Shown here: positions 22,385 to 33,872 of the stretch, piece by piece
How the letters are laid out: the number at the start of each line of letters is the position of its first letter
Position numbering within the stretch: position 1 is the stretch's first letter
DNA from: Siphonodentalium dalli
Taxonomy: Eukaryota > Mollusca > Scaphopoda > Gadilida > Siphonodentaliidae
Direction: 5' to 3'
Assembly (NCBI GenBank): GCA_032622095.1
Contig: CP136066.1
Location: 186,096,716-186,160,715 of the forward strand
DNA length: 64,000 nt
The notes under the pieces: model-generated
Told to the model about the DNA's origin: nothing
The model's input: only the letters and a program-made list of their open reading frames with translations
Database searches by the model: none
Translations under genes and position numbers: made by a program

Positions 22385-25300
22385 ATTCAGCAAGCGAACA
22401 AAACTTTTTCGCGTCATTTTTACAAGTATGCAAAATTGCATATGGCGCATGCGCGAAACTTAAATTTTACTTCCGTCGAGAAAAAGACAGAACGATGAGG
22501 CTGAAAGTAACTTCACAGGAATACAATTTTGCGCATGCGCATGACGCAACACCCTGTGCCATGTACTATTAAGTGCCAACCGTCCGATTTCAATCAAATT
22601 TGGTGTGGTGACTCGGGGTACCCTAGCGGATGTTATAACGGTGTTAATTTTTCAAAATTTTGATAAAATTTAAATAAATAAACAACAAAAGCTGACAAAT
22701 TAAAATCAGCTCACTATATATGGGCCTATATTTCATAATCAAATATATGTGAATATTTAGGTCCAATATGAACCTATTTGCATACCAGATGTACGCTCTT
22801 TATATATGTGTTTTCACTGTGCCCCGCGCCATCCAACATAATAACGGATATGAGTCCACTATGGGCTTATTGCAGAATCAAATAAGTCCAATTTGAATCA
22901 AATTGAATGTCAATATTCATGTCCAATATGAATCTGTTTGCATGAGAATATATTAAACTAGCATAATAAATATTATCTGTATATATGAGTAGGATCTGTC
23001 GGTCATGTGCTCGAAGCTCACACAGGGAGCCGGGCCCATAACGCACCTTTGTGCAGGGACCGTAGGCCCCTCCGATGGCGAAGAAAGGCTCCATCGGGAG
23101 CCTGTTTCAGCTGGTATATCATATTCGAATAATGACACAGAACCGATCTACCATATTGGAACAGCACACTGAGCTTCCACGGGCTCGGTGTTCAATGCTT
23201 CAAATGTGCTTGCTCCAGTGAGCGTGAACAAATTCGCATTTCTTAATTATTAGTATGAGTGTCCAATGCGTCAAATGTGCTTGCCCCAATGACCAAACAG
23301 TTGTTTCCCGATAATCTTACCAAGCTTGTCTTTATATATGAATTGCTGTTTTCGTTTCAACGTGTTAGTATTAACATTTACAGAGAACCCATGCACGTGG
23401 ATTTTGGAGTTAAGAATTTCTGCCGCTTATATATGGAAGACACAATATAACCAATGATAATAAGTTGTACATGAAGTATATTTTCACCGTGAGAGTAAAA
23501 TCAAACTACTAATAAGTATGTTTTAACCGTGCAATAGTTAAACAACGTATGTCGTTTGATTGGCAGTGAGTTTTAATTTCCGGTTGCGTATGGCGCATAG
23601 ACAATCGATTTCCGCACAGAAGATATGAAATACAATGGAAGTATTGAACGAAAATCTGGGCTATTTGAAGTCCGAATCTAGCTTATCGAAAGCTAGCAAT
23701 AATTGTTTACAACAGCCTTTTGTATTGCTAACATTCTACCGATATCCACAGGGACAATTGTCGAAGAATTTCGGATGTATTTATCGGAATACGGCGCTTG
23801 CATGGTTGCATTTTTTTAATCGCTTGCACAAAGATTTTACGGCCTATATATAATATAGTCTGAATGTTGAAGTTTTACTGGCACTATCAGAGAGAATATG
23901 ATTAAATTGAAGAATGGTGTCATATAATATTCGTCAATAGATCGATAGCACGATGCTACAAGTCTTGTTTTACTAACTAATGGAAAAAACTTTGAAACCG
24001 TGATTGCCAATTAACAAAATAAATGGACCCTACATTTCATATAGACGTGAGTTTGGATTCCGACACCCTGTATATATACATGTACCGGGAGATTGCTACA
24101 CAGTCTCATATAATTACAACGATGGGTTAACCATCATCACGCTGTTTGCCCACTATTATTATATCCGTCTCAGTGCTATATTTATATTTTACTCACAGGG
24201 ACGTCGCGACAGATTTGGGGGGGGGGGGTCTAACCCCCCAACTTTGGTAAAATGTTGAACAGTTGGAAATTTCATGCTAGACACAACATTAGTTGGATTA
24301 GGTTGGAATTGTTCTTATTGTTTGATTTCCCAACAAGTATATTAGTAGGAAAATTAATTTTTTTTTAGACGAACAGCAGCTTATGTTTCTACTTTGGCTC
24401 ACAATTTTGGTCTGGGGTGTAAAGCTGTAACCTTCCAACAGTTGGAAGCTTGAGGGTACCAAGTTCCAACCCAAGGGGTGGGGTGGAGTACGTGCAATGG
24501 AATTATGCAACTATGGTAGTTGGTCTGGATCAAGGGGAGGGGGAATTTCAAGGTGGACATCCTCCCAATGGGAACCCACGTCACTGTAAATTACTCTTTA
24601 GCCAAGCTTCGTATACAAGGGTTTGCGCCATGGACCCCACGCTCAGTATACGCATTAATGAGTATTTAGTATAAAAAGGGTTAATACTACTGCCCGCGGA
24701 CAAAATACAAAATAATTTGTATGTAACCAATACAATTCACATGAGTTTATTCGCCATGATCATTGCTGCATGTTCCCCAAACAGTAACGCAGTGGGGGGA
24801 TTTATATAGCTAGACTACCCCTAGACCAGCCCTTTTTCCGAGATATATATACTTGGAATTGTGTTGATCTCCATATGCACAAATTGAACATAACTCACGA
24901 CTCTCTAATAAATTGAGTAATTAGAGAAAGCTTATAACGTTTCCCGTCATCAGTTTGTGTTCTAAATTAACTCGTTAAAATGTTCGAGCACTTCCGGTTC
25001 ATAATTGAAACTGTTGATAACCAACAACATATGCCTGGCTGCAGGTTTATAGTTTATGGATAGACATAAAACGTAATGCTCGCAAGTTGATATTCGGAAC
25101 TTTTTACGATCAAAACTGGGACCAATATAGCACCCGGTCCTTACAATGTTATGCGCTACCAGCATAAATCTGATTAAATGTTAGGCCCTGGCAGCGCTAA
25201 CAAGATCTGATCTTTATAGCTTGAGTTCAGATATATATCGACTGCTGGCACGACTAATGTGTGTTTTAAGAGCGTTTTCTGAAGAAGTGATAGCTCTTTT

Positions 25301-25466
25301 TAAAAGAAGCTAACTTAAAGAGCGTTTTAAAGAGCGTTTTCCCCATATTTTAACGAGCTACCTCAAACCTCCAACAAGCCCACCCACCGAATAGGTGAAT
25401 TGGACGTAACTATGTAAGACCGAAGTTGCTCACATGCGCATGTGTAGCATGTTGTAAAATGTATCA
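22385..25466 (+). repeat. About 3-kb dispersed repeat, right copy
   Basis: The portion from 22920 is the inverted partner of 10181-13404; the first 530 bp match instead the fragments at 5.2-5.8 and 15.6 kb. It contains GCGCATGCGC-rich sequence near 22.44-22.53 kb, AACGGTGTTAATTTTTCAAA, a GAGTAGGATCTGTCGG junction near 22.99 kb, and a local duplication near 23.25 kb (CAAATGTGCTTGC twice). The shared short frame lies at 23635-23853. It ends at a single TTGCTCAC...AAAATGT arm (25430-25466). Confidence 0.75.
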
Positions 25467-26199
25467 GACAAATCCGTTATTTAGTCGAAAGTGTGTTATA
25501 TATAGAGGTATAGTTCGGATCTCAAGCTAATAAGTTCAGATCATGTTAGAGCTACCAGTGCCTATAACTTGTTTTCATTTCGTAAGGATCGGGTGAACAC
25601 AGCTCGATTAGTCTCCGAGATCAAAACCAGTAGTTTATACGGGTTGCTTTGATATATTTATCCTCGTCCCTTGGTATATAGATTAGCAAGAGGGTGAAAA
25701 TTGACGCTATACTATTAACACTGAACTTCGATCATCAGTAAAATGATTTTGTTGTGGTTGGGGTTGTGTTGGGTGAACCCTGATGCTGATGCGCATACTA
25801 TTGAACAGCTACGAGTTCGATAATTATAGTCTGAAGCATTTCGGTATACTTCGTATTACCACCGTACCACAACTATATATATAGCTTTCCTCGCAGCGTG
25901 GAGTCACCGCCCACAATTCGCATTAAAGTGACATGAAACACTCAAAAAATCTTGCCCAAATTAGTTATTTTCCATAATTTTAATATCCAAATAGGCCAGA
26001 AAACAGCGTCATTATAAACGACGCACATGTAGTGGCTGTTGTGGGCGAATAATTGCCGTATCTTTATCACCCAATAATTCGTCCCGAATAAAGGTGTACA
26101 AATATCGCTATACAGTCGGACAGATCGACGGACATACAGAATTATGAACGGATTGACTGTTACCCTAATGGTCACGTGCCTCGGTTGACCTTCGTTGGC
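25467..26199. other. Non-coding stretch
   Basis: The 122-residue minus frame at 25942-26310 runs into the foldback repeats that follow and shows no domain. Nothing else recognised. Confidence 0.35.
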
Positions 26200-26548
26200 A
26201 ATAGTAAGGCTGAAGGGGTCACACTCACCCCAAAAAAAGTGCTGAAGGGTACACAGGGTTTGAAAATGTGCTGAAGGGTACACATGGTTTGTGATCGGCA
26301 CTAACACCATTACTAAAACTGTATTTCTGAAAGTCTGACGCCCATTAGCAGTTTGTTTTCAGTTCATTTTAATGTTCATTGGAACGCAAACAATCATTCT
26401 CTAACAGAAATCATGGCAGATACGAAAACTAAACATAATTTAGAACGAGATTTCAAAACCTGTGTACCCTTCAGCACATTTTCAAAACCTGTGTACCCCT
26501 TCAGCACTTTTGTTTGGGTGAGAGTGACCCCTCCAGCAACAGTAAGTT
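26200..26548. mobile_element. Foldback element with internal direct doublets
   Basis: GTGCTGAAGGGTACACAGG appears twice in tandem near 26250-26290, and its inverse appears twice near 26458-26515. Outer sequence GAAGGGGTCACACTCACC is mirrored by GGGTGAGAGTGACCCCTCC. Confidence 0.7.
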
Positions 26549-26562
26549 ACCATTATATGGAA

Positions 26563-27120
26563 CACTCTAAATCAATGAACTTTCCAACTAAATCAACTTT
26601 TACCCAATAGCACCACACGCGTTGGGTAAATTTTACCCAATGTTGGGCAATGTTTTTACTCAACGCGGGGGTAACAATTTACCCAATAATAATTTCCCTT
26701 CTGCGTGGGGCGATTTTTGTATCGGACCATTTGAGTGAATAATTACTTAATAATTGGGTCAAATAAATTTTCCCACATATCTTCTGAGCTGACAATAAAC
26801 GCTCTTCATTGACCATCTGTGTTAAAATAATTTATTAGCCCCCCCCCCCCCATTTTAAGTCATCTTAGATCAAAGGCACATATCCAATTACATTCCCCTG
26901 GTCAGGTGACACCTGGGTACTAATTTTCCTGCATCTCGCCTAAGCCTAAGCCTAAGCCTACACATAATCGCCCAACGCATAATGGAAATTAATATTGGGT
27001 AAATTGTTACCCTGCGTTAAGTAAAAACATTGATATTGGGTAAAATTTACCCAACGTTCGCGTGGTGCTATATGCACCATTGTGTTGGGTTAAAATGTTA
27101 CCCAACGTGATTTAGAGTGA
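26563..27120. mobile_element. Inverted-end element rich in TTGGGTAAA
   Basis: ACTCTAAATCA at the left and TGATTTAGAGT at the right; inner blocks TAGCACCACACGCG and CGCGTGGTGCTA are mirrored, with repeated TTGGGTAAAATTTACCCAA dyads. In the middle lie a 13-base C tract and four CCTAAG units. Confidence 0.7.
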
Positions 27121-27123
27121 ACA

Positions 27124-27691
27124 TGTAGATCATTCAGGGGGGGGGGGTCGGAAAAAAAATTCAGGCACGTATGGCATTTTTCCCTTTCGATCATTTTTTT
27201 TACCCACCCACCCCCACCGCCAAATTTTTTTCCGTTTTCGGCAGTTTTTTCCGACCATTTTTTGACACCCACCCCCACTTTTAACACTAAAACAGAGATT
27301 TGCGGGGGGAAATTCACTGTAAACAGCTGTATATGAATTTCTGTGCATACTATTTATCATGGATGTTAACATGGACATGTAAATAGGAATGAGTCATTTT
27401 GAGGTCATTCGGCCAAAAAAACATGGCTGCCAGCGGCCATCTTGGATTTCAAAATTTGCAACAAAATACAACACGATAACTGCCTGCAGTCAGTTTACAG
27501 TTAGAATTACATTATTTCTCTCATTCAAAGTGGGTTTGAAGCCCAACTCATTGCCAAAACACTAAAAAACAAGCAGGAATTATTTATTTTTAGTTGCGGA
27601 AACAATTGCTTGTTGGTGGCTTTGACCACCCACCCACCCCGGCATATGTGCCGAAATTTTTTTTTTCACCCCCCCCCCTGGATCATTACGC
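27124..27691. mobile_element. Inverted-end element whose ends contain G tracts (copy 1)
   Basis: Ends are GATCATTCAGGGGGGGG-like and the inverse CCCCCCCCCTGGATCATTAC, followed inward by an A-rich run and GGCACGTATGG or its mirror. The interior (GGTCATTCGGCC, CATGGCTGCCAGCGGCCATC) recurs in reverse at 63.4-63.9 kb. The frames here are non-coding. Confidence 0.7.
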
Positions 27692-27892
27692 AAATCTTTC
27701 TTGTGAAATTGAAGCAAAACTTGGCTGTGCTCATGGAGGTGTAATGTGTAATTATTCCCTATACAACGGTAAGGTCAAGTTCCCATGGAGTCGCCCATTC
27801 ATCAAACATCATGACATGTCAGAACCTCGCTATTCGAATCGGGCCTACCCTTTTAATACATAATATATAGCAATCACTTAAATCAAACTTAC

Positions 27893-28034
27893 CTAAAAAC
27901 GATTCTCGAGAAAGCTGTATAACTTTTCCCTCGTTAGCTTCGTGCTTTTCCTCCAATGCCTGAAACACCACACCTCCTATTATAATATACGCTATGAATG
28001 CGATGAAAATTCCGAGCACAAACTTCCAATTCAT
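27893..28034 (-). CDS. K2P potassium channel, TREK/TRAAK-like, exon 1 (start codon and M1)
   Basis: First coding exon of a two-pore-domain potassium channel, a plasma-membrane leak channel that works as a dimer. It encodes 47 residues starting MNWKFVLGIF. The first membrane helix M1 is about residues 5-25, followed by VVFQALEEKHE, the start of the extracellular cap helix. The M-x-W-K start followed by GxxVFxALE-xHE is the pattern at M1 of vertebrate TREK channels. The ATG at 28034 is chosen because an in-frame TAG lies ten codons upstream and position -3 is A. The exon ends TTTTTAG before a good donor, GTAAGT, in phase 1; the split codon joins exon 2 to give Val48. An extra upstream exon supplying a longer N terminus cannot be excluded. 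I saw no clear promoter in the few hundred bases upstream. Confidence 0.85.
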
Positions 28035-29459
28035 AGTTGAAACTATTTGGCGACCATCGATCTACCCCGGGTACAAGTAAATATTTATAATTGGTATGTG
28101 ACTTGAATCTTGGGGTTTACTCCTTTGGTGCATACACTTTCTGAATCAATATAGTCCATAACATTTGCGACGACTGCTGCCCGGGAAAGTGTACTATTCA
28201 CAATAATCAAAATGTGTTTCACATCTATGAGCGTTGGTGGTTATATATTCCCAAGGAAATAGTGTGGGCCGTCTGTTAGTGCGACTGCCATTATGTAATT
28301 AACTGGTCGCATATGGAGTATTCCGAGGGCTCCGGGCTAACCCTCTGAGTGATGCTGAGAAAATATGGAGCCGCTGGCGACTATTCATACGACATTGCTT
28401 CGTGCAACTAAACTATATACGATAAATAATACAGACACAGGTACTTTAGAAAATTACCAGCAAAGCTCTTCGACTCGCCTGAATGATGCGAAGCATCAGG
28501 TGGAATGTATATAGCATTTACTCGCCACTTTTCATCAGTCGTTATTCTGAATAAATGCAGACGTCGACACCACCAGTGTTCGCTAGATAATTTATAGAAG
28601 GCCAGTATTGTCTGAAAAGCTAATAATGCGTTGAATTTATTCTGAATAGATCGCAGAAGAGATACATTATGTATAAGCCGTTCAAACATGTTACCGTGCA
28701 TACAGTATAACTAAATTTGGTGCCACATCAAGGGCCCGGACTGAACTAACCATGCATATATAATGCATGTATCATTGTTGCGGAAATGAACACGAATGGG
28801 GCCGCTGGAGACTGCGACATAGCTTCATACACCATAGCAGTTTATTGAACAATACAGATTGAAGTACTTTAGAAATTTGCATGCAAAGCTCTTCAATTCA
28901 CCTGCATGATGCAATCCAGGCATCGGGTGATATATATATATAGTATGTATTCTTACGTTTTCGTGCATGCGCAGTTATTCTGAATGAATCCAGACAATAT
29001 TGCTATTCGTTCAATAAACTGTTTTGATTTATTTAGAAAATTATTCTGAAGACCACGCAGTGTATGGTGTCCGCCTCCAGTTCGTGGACAATTTCTTAAA
29101 ATTCTTTCTCTTAATTGGTTTCTTAATCTCTAAGTTCCAATCGTTTGTGCAGTCCGTGTATTGTGGCTAGGTTGCACACTTTTGCAAATGGCAGAAACCT
29201 AGGAACGTGGCTAAAGGGCCTCCTTGGGGATATATTAATCTACTTCTGTTGCTATGTTGCTAGCCATCCAGGGACGTGGCTAAAGGGTCTCAATGGTCTC
29301 CATTTTTGGTGTCGACTTTGGAATTCTCAAATGCTCCCCTTGAATGCTCCCAACAATTCCATTTGCACCCCTTGGGTTGACGAAATAATATATGCACCCC
29401 CCCCCACTTGGGTTGGAATTGTTTAGTACTTAGCATTCCAACAGTTGGAAATTCCTAAA
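28035..29459. other. Region upstream of the K2P start, with a direct duplication
   Basis: 28375-28580 and 28810-29000 are diverged direct copies (GTACTTTAGAAA, GCAAAGCTCTTC, CATGATGC landmarks). 29270-29460 resembles the part of the 3-kb repeat near 11.1-11.2 kb (CTTTGGAATTC, GGGTTGGAATTG). No gene and no confident promoter. Confidence 0.45.
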
Positions 29460-29769
29460 CTAACACCGCCTCCCGTGATAGACAAAACTGAACTGCGTTA
29501 CAAAAATCCGCATATATAGAGGCGTTCCTGCAAGCTGTGTGAAAGAATAGGCGTATAAGCATAAATGGTAAAAAACGCACTGTTTATTATATGTTATCGT
29601 GTCACTACGTCTGGACTGTACTCGGATATATACGGAACATGTAAGATTTCGTTCCCATGGTTCCAATCTGCGAATAGAGGCCAAGAATTGACTTATGTGG
29701 TGCAATGCGGCTTGGTGAAACATATGCCTTAAAATTACCAAAATATTATTATTCTACATGCTGCTTGCA

Positions 29770-31735
29770 TGCGTTGTTGGTGACCAGAACATCTTCTGAA
29801 TTATTGCAGCCCTCTCCACGACAATCTCCACAAACGATAACAAAGTTGAGACCAAGCTTGCGACATATACACACACGTTGGTGTCAGATGAGTTTTTCGA
29901 TGACATCTTATACACTTGCACCGTTCAAACTTGCATGAGAAATTCGTCTGGTACTGCATTCTGACCAGTCATGACTGGGGCAAGTTCCGCAATACAGAGT
30001 CCCCCCAACTACATTTGTCAGGTTTTAATACGCCGTTATTCAGTTTTCTCCAAATGAACTCTGAGACTGATAGTATGCAGCTCGTTCTGTTTGCGGAGTT
30101 TTTTCTTTTCTCTAACAGTCTTGCTTTAGAAGATATACCATGCCCATAAACTTCGCTTAACGAATTGCATTTAGTGAATCCTTTTTTTTTTTTTACCACC
30201 ACACACTACAACGAAAAGCCGCATGCCGGCGTCGCCGATGTCTTTCTGATTTTCACTATATACTCATGTCTGAGTGATGATATTTTGCGAACTTCAGCAG
30301 ACTCGTTAAAAACTTTATCTTTCTGATGATACTCGTTTCCCCGTGACCGCATATTGCAGAGGTGGTGTAACAACCTCCCTATGATGCATGTGCAAACCGA
30401 ATATGGGAAGTTGTGAACTGTCCGTGCAGCATTGCGCACGATGTCGCCGATTCGACATAATTATTGCAGCACCACCTTTGCCAGATTTCAGAGCATCAGA
30501 TTGGGGAAAATGTCAGCCATGTTATATTTCCAGTGATGAATCAAAATAATATCTGACCTTCATCGCCCGCGATAACCCTGATATTTCTTCCATTTGATAC
30601 AAACGCCATAGGGCACGAGGAATTATTAGAGTATCTGCGTCACCACTGGTGTTGAAAATTGACTTGTTAGTGTGGCTCTTTGTTGTTTCAGTGACCCGAA
30701 CTTCGGCACATGTTTTTCCAGATCGCCGGCTGTGCTCGTGGACTTTAATAGACATATATGTATATATATTTGCATGTTCTGTGTTCAATCATAGCTTTGC
30801 AATAAACTGATTGATAAACTGATTGATTGACAGTGACCATAACCATCGAACACGATGCAACCCGATCCACATTTTGTTCGGACGTACTTCAGATATTGAG
30901 TGGCTACTTCCTGGTATTTTTAGTTTTTGATCCACTTCATAGTACCATGGAGAAGAGCTCCGCATTCCTGGACGGAATCAGTCAGAGCCTTCGCTAACTG
31001 TGTTTTTGTTGGTTTTCGCATTGATTGATCTTCGATCAGAAAAATTGGTATGGTCGTCAATTCGTAAGAATAAAACTTCACCATACACCCCCGCGCTTGG
31101 ATATGGCTATCAGTCGTGAGAACAACAATGTTGGATTGAACTCGCTCGTTATCAACTCGAATCCCGGGATACAGATGATCCAGAGATTGATTGATTGATT
31201 GGGGTTTTATTGTCGCTTTAGCCACTAAGGCCACATCACGACATTGCCAGTTTTAGTGGTGGAGGAAATCCGCACACTTGCGACTAATCTAACAGTGATT
31301 TCAATGGCTGATAAACTCGTCAATCATGTGCGGCAAACCACCGGCCATCGGCGAGTAACTGGTAACTCCACCAGATAACGATTTCGAGTTACAAAGTCCA
31401 CGATGGAAACATGTGGATTTGAACCCTAATCGCCAGCGCTGGAGGGCGAAACGGCTTGGAGTTGTACCCGTAACCGATTGAGCCACCGATGCCCCTGATC
31501 CAGAGATATTTCTTTTTAATTGATGCCTCAGTGATGGCTATATTGTCAAGTTTTCTCTGTATTGTCAGGCCAACACTCTCAGAATCGGAACAATTCACGC
31601 CATCGGTTTCATTGAAATTAAACCCAGATGACAGCGAATGGAGTTTCTTCTCATTGGCATGAAAAGGCTCGTTCTCATCAAACCTCGTTTGCAAACTATA
31701 ACCAAATCGTAGAAATCACGCTTGAGCTGCTTTCA
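29770..31735 (-). pseudogene. Decayed gene of a transposon-associated protein with PIN-like core and Cys-rich C terminus
   Basis: Pieces of one protein lie in order on the minus strand in shifting frames. 31694-31508 gives VNCSDSESVGLTIQRKL and ASIKKK. After a SINE, 31175-30920 gives LDHLYPGIRVDNERVQ, YELTTIPIFLIEDQSMRKPT and QLAKALTDS. About 30900-30830 gives YVRTKCGSGCIVFDGYGH. 30740-30600 gives SRRSGKTCAEV and GDADTLI. 29865-29795 gives CRKLGLNFVIVCGDCRGEGC. The order VFDGYG, then RR-GK, then DADTLI, then a C-terminal CRKxGL...CGxCRGxxCxN matches a large uncharacterised family found in marine invertebrates, often near mobile DNA. A nuclease-like PIN fold is my inference from the acidic motifs. 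Stops, frameshifts, a roughly 90-bp repeat insertion near 30.8 kb and the SINE make it non-functional. The N terminus is cut off near 31735. Confidence 0.65.
31188..31495 (-). mobile_element. Full-length tRNA-derived SINE with perfect 12-bp target duplication
   Basis: Minus strand: A box TGGCTCAATCGG (31474-31485), B box GGTTCAAATCC (31415-31425), a body with TCCTCCACCAC-type sequence, and a (CAAT)n tail at the left end. TGATCCAGAGAT flanks both sides (31176-31187 and 31496-31507). It splits the decayed gene 29770-31735. Confidence 0.9.
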
Positions 31736-32045
31736 CATGTATACACGCGTTTAACGCATGCGTTTAGGTTACGCACGGCGCTTACACCGTTCACATAAGT
31801 GCGTTAAACTATCCGTTAACTGCCCGTTTAACACAACCGATTAACACCCATGCAATGCATTTTTAGCTCCATTTGCTTATTCAAAATGGATTCATCGAAA
31901 GATGTAACCTTGTTTGTAGAGTCAATTCCCCAAGCTTTTGTAGTCCGAGAAGACATGGTCTACATATAAAGTATGATACTCTATAAGTATAGTCTAATAT
32001 GACAAAAGACACTTTACAACGGCATCACCTGTAACATTGTAGAGT

Positions 32046-32455
32046 ACCAGTACACTAGTATAGTTCCATGGCACCATGGTATTACCATGTTAGTACCATG
32101 ATAAATATCACTATCAAGTACCATGCATGGTAGTTTACCATACTACAACAGTAGTACCAACTGTAACACGGTAGAGTACCTTAGTACAGTGCAATGGTAT
32201 AGTACATGGTACATATAAATTTAACGTGGTTGTACCATATATGTAGTATACCGTGGTAGTACCATACTGCCATGGTAGTATCATACTACCATGGTAGTAT
32301 CATGATAGATTGTACCATATAGTAGAGTTCCATGGTATTATGGTAGTACCATGGTAAATGTCGCTTATCGTACCATTTTAGTAAGACATGCACGGTAGTA
32401 CCATGATAGTATCACGGTGGTACCACTGTAGCACCAGGGTAGTACGATCGTGCTT
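32046..32455. repeat. Degenerate TAGTACCATGG array
   Basis: About 400 bp of imperfect 10-12-bp units of the types TAGTACCATGG and TACCATGATAG, many with the dyads CCATGG or GGTACC. Confidence 0.85.
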
Positions 32456-32585
32456 TTTTTTACATGGCAGTTTTGATCTCGTCCCATAAATTTGTGCATT
32501 GCTGGGCATCGTCCAATGCGTTCACGCACGACTTACTGATTGTGTTTAGTAAAGTCGTCCGCTAAAATTAGTGGACGTCTTTTAA

Positions 32586-32740
32586 CCCTTTCAGTGCCAA
32601 GTCCGATTTTTGTATCAACCCATATGTCCTTGATCATTTTTCAAATTTATTGATTATAATAATGTGATACATTGATGGAAAGAGCTCTTAGAGCTCATTC
32701 CATCAATGTATCACATCAAGGTCATATGGGTTGATACAAA
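32586..32740. mobile_element. Foldback flanked by TTAA
   Basis: TTAA lies at both sides (32582-32585, 32741 onward within GGGTTAA). Arms include GTATCAACCCATATG and TGTGATACATTGATGGA with their mirrors, centred on AGAGCTCTTAGAGCT. Confidence 0.65.
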
Positions 32741-32865
32741 GGGTTAATCAACGCAGTTATGTGAATGGTTCAGTGCTGACTCTGTTGTTTGTAACCATGC
32801 TTCGTATGTCCGCCTATAACGCGTCCGTACAACGCATGCATTGCGTTAAACACACACTCTTAAAA

Positions 32866-33160
32866 CTAATTGTTTGTTACAAAAACAAATTGGTCGAAAC
32901 AAACAATTTAATCACTCCAAATGTGTCCGATTCATATTTTTTTCAAATTAAACAATTACAATTTTTTAAGTGGATCTTTGTTAAAATCAACCAATTGTAT
33001 TGGTTAATTTGAGTAATATTGACTTGTTTGTTTTGAACAATATAATTGTCAGAATAAACAATTAATTGTTTGAATGATGTAATATCATGTTAGACCAAAC
33101 AGTATATTGTTCAAACCAAACAACCCGATAACTCAAATTAACCAAAATACATGTTTCACA
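32866..33160. other. AT-rich stretch before the minisatellite
   Basis: Many AAACAATT and CAAATTAACCAA motifs; GGTTAATTTGAG near 33003 is mirrored by CTCAAATTAACC near 33134. Non-coding. Confidence 0.5.
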
Positions 33161-33173
33161 TAACCAAATGCAA

Positions 33174-33872
33174 TTGTCCCCTGAACCAGACCAACCCATT
33201 GCACCATCCCCTGAACCAGACCAATCCATTGCACCATCACCTGAACCAGACAAATCCATTGCACCATCCCCTGAACCAGACCAATCCATTGCACCATCCT
33301 CTGAACCAGACCAATCCATTGCACCATCCCCTGAACCAGACCAATCCCTTGCACCATCCCCTGAACCAGACCAATCCCTTGCACCATCCCCTGAACCAGA
33401 CCAATCCCTTGCACCATCCCCTGAACCAGACCAATCCATTGCACCATCCCCTGAACCAGACCAATCCATTGCACCATCATCTGAACCAGACCAATCCCTT
33501 GCACCATCCCCTGAACCAGACCAATCCCTTGCACCATCCTCTGAACCAGACCAATCCCTTGCACCACCCCCTGAACCAGACCAACCCATAGCACCACCCC
33601 CTGAACCAGACCAATCCCTTGCACCATCCTCTGAACCAGACCAATTCCTTGCACCATCCCCTGAACCAGACCAATCCATTGCACCATCATCTGAACCAGA
33701 CCAATCCCTTGCACCATCCCCTGAACCAGACCAATCCCTTGCACCATCCCCTGAACCAGACCAATCCATTGCACCATCATCTGAACCAGACCAATCCATT
33801 GCACCATCCCTGAACAGACCAATCCATTGCACCATCCCCTGAACCAGACCAATCCATTGCACCATTCCCTGA
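33174..33872. repeat. 30-bp minisatellite, about 23 units
   Basis: Unit: CCTGAACCAGACCAATCC followed by (A/C)TTGCACCATC. Because 30 is a multiple of three and the unit lacks stops in several frames, long frames appear on both strands (PEPDQSIAPS repeats on plus, GDGARDWSGS on minus). The unit at about 33809-33836 has lost two bases, which breaks those frames. No start context, splice site or flanking exon supports coding. Confidence 0.95.

Larger units (their letters stand above)
3295..27892 (-). other. Intron 1 of the K2P gene, 24.6 kb, filled with repeats
   Basis: Bounded by donor GTAAGT (27892 leftward) and acceptor TTTCAG (ending 3295). Its contents are listed as separate entries. I found no intact gene inside; the only coding remnant is a decayed LINE fragment near 9.1-10.1 kb. 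Confidence 0.8.
31736..32865. mobile_element. Probable inverted-end element carrying a TACCATGG array
   Basis: Left GTTTAACGCATGCGTT and CGTTCACATAAGTGCGTTAA are mirrored at the right by AACGCATGCATTGCGTTAAAC and ACGCAGTTATGTGAATGG. The centre holds the array at 32046-32455, and the foldback 32586-32740 is inserted near the right end. No transposase. Confidence 0.5.
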
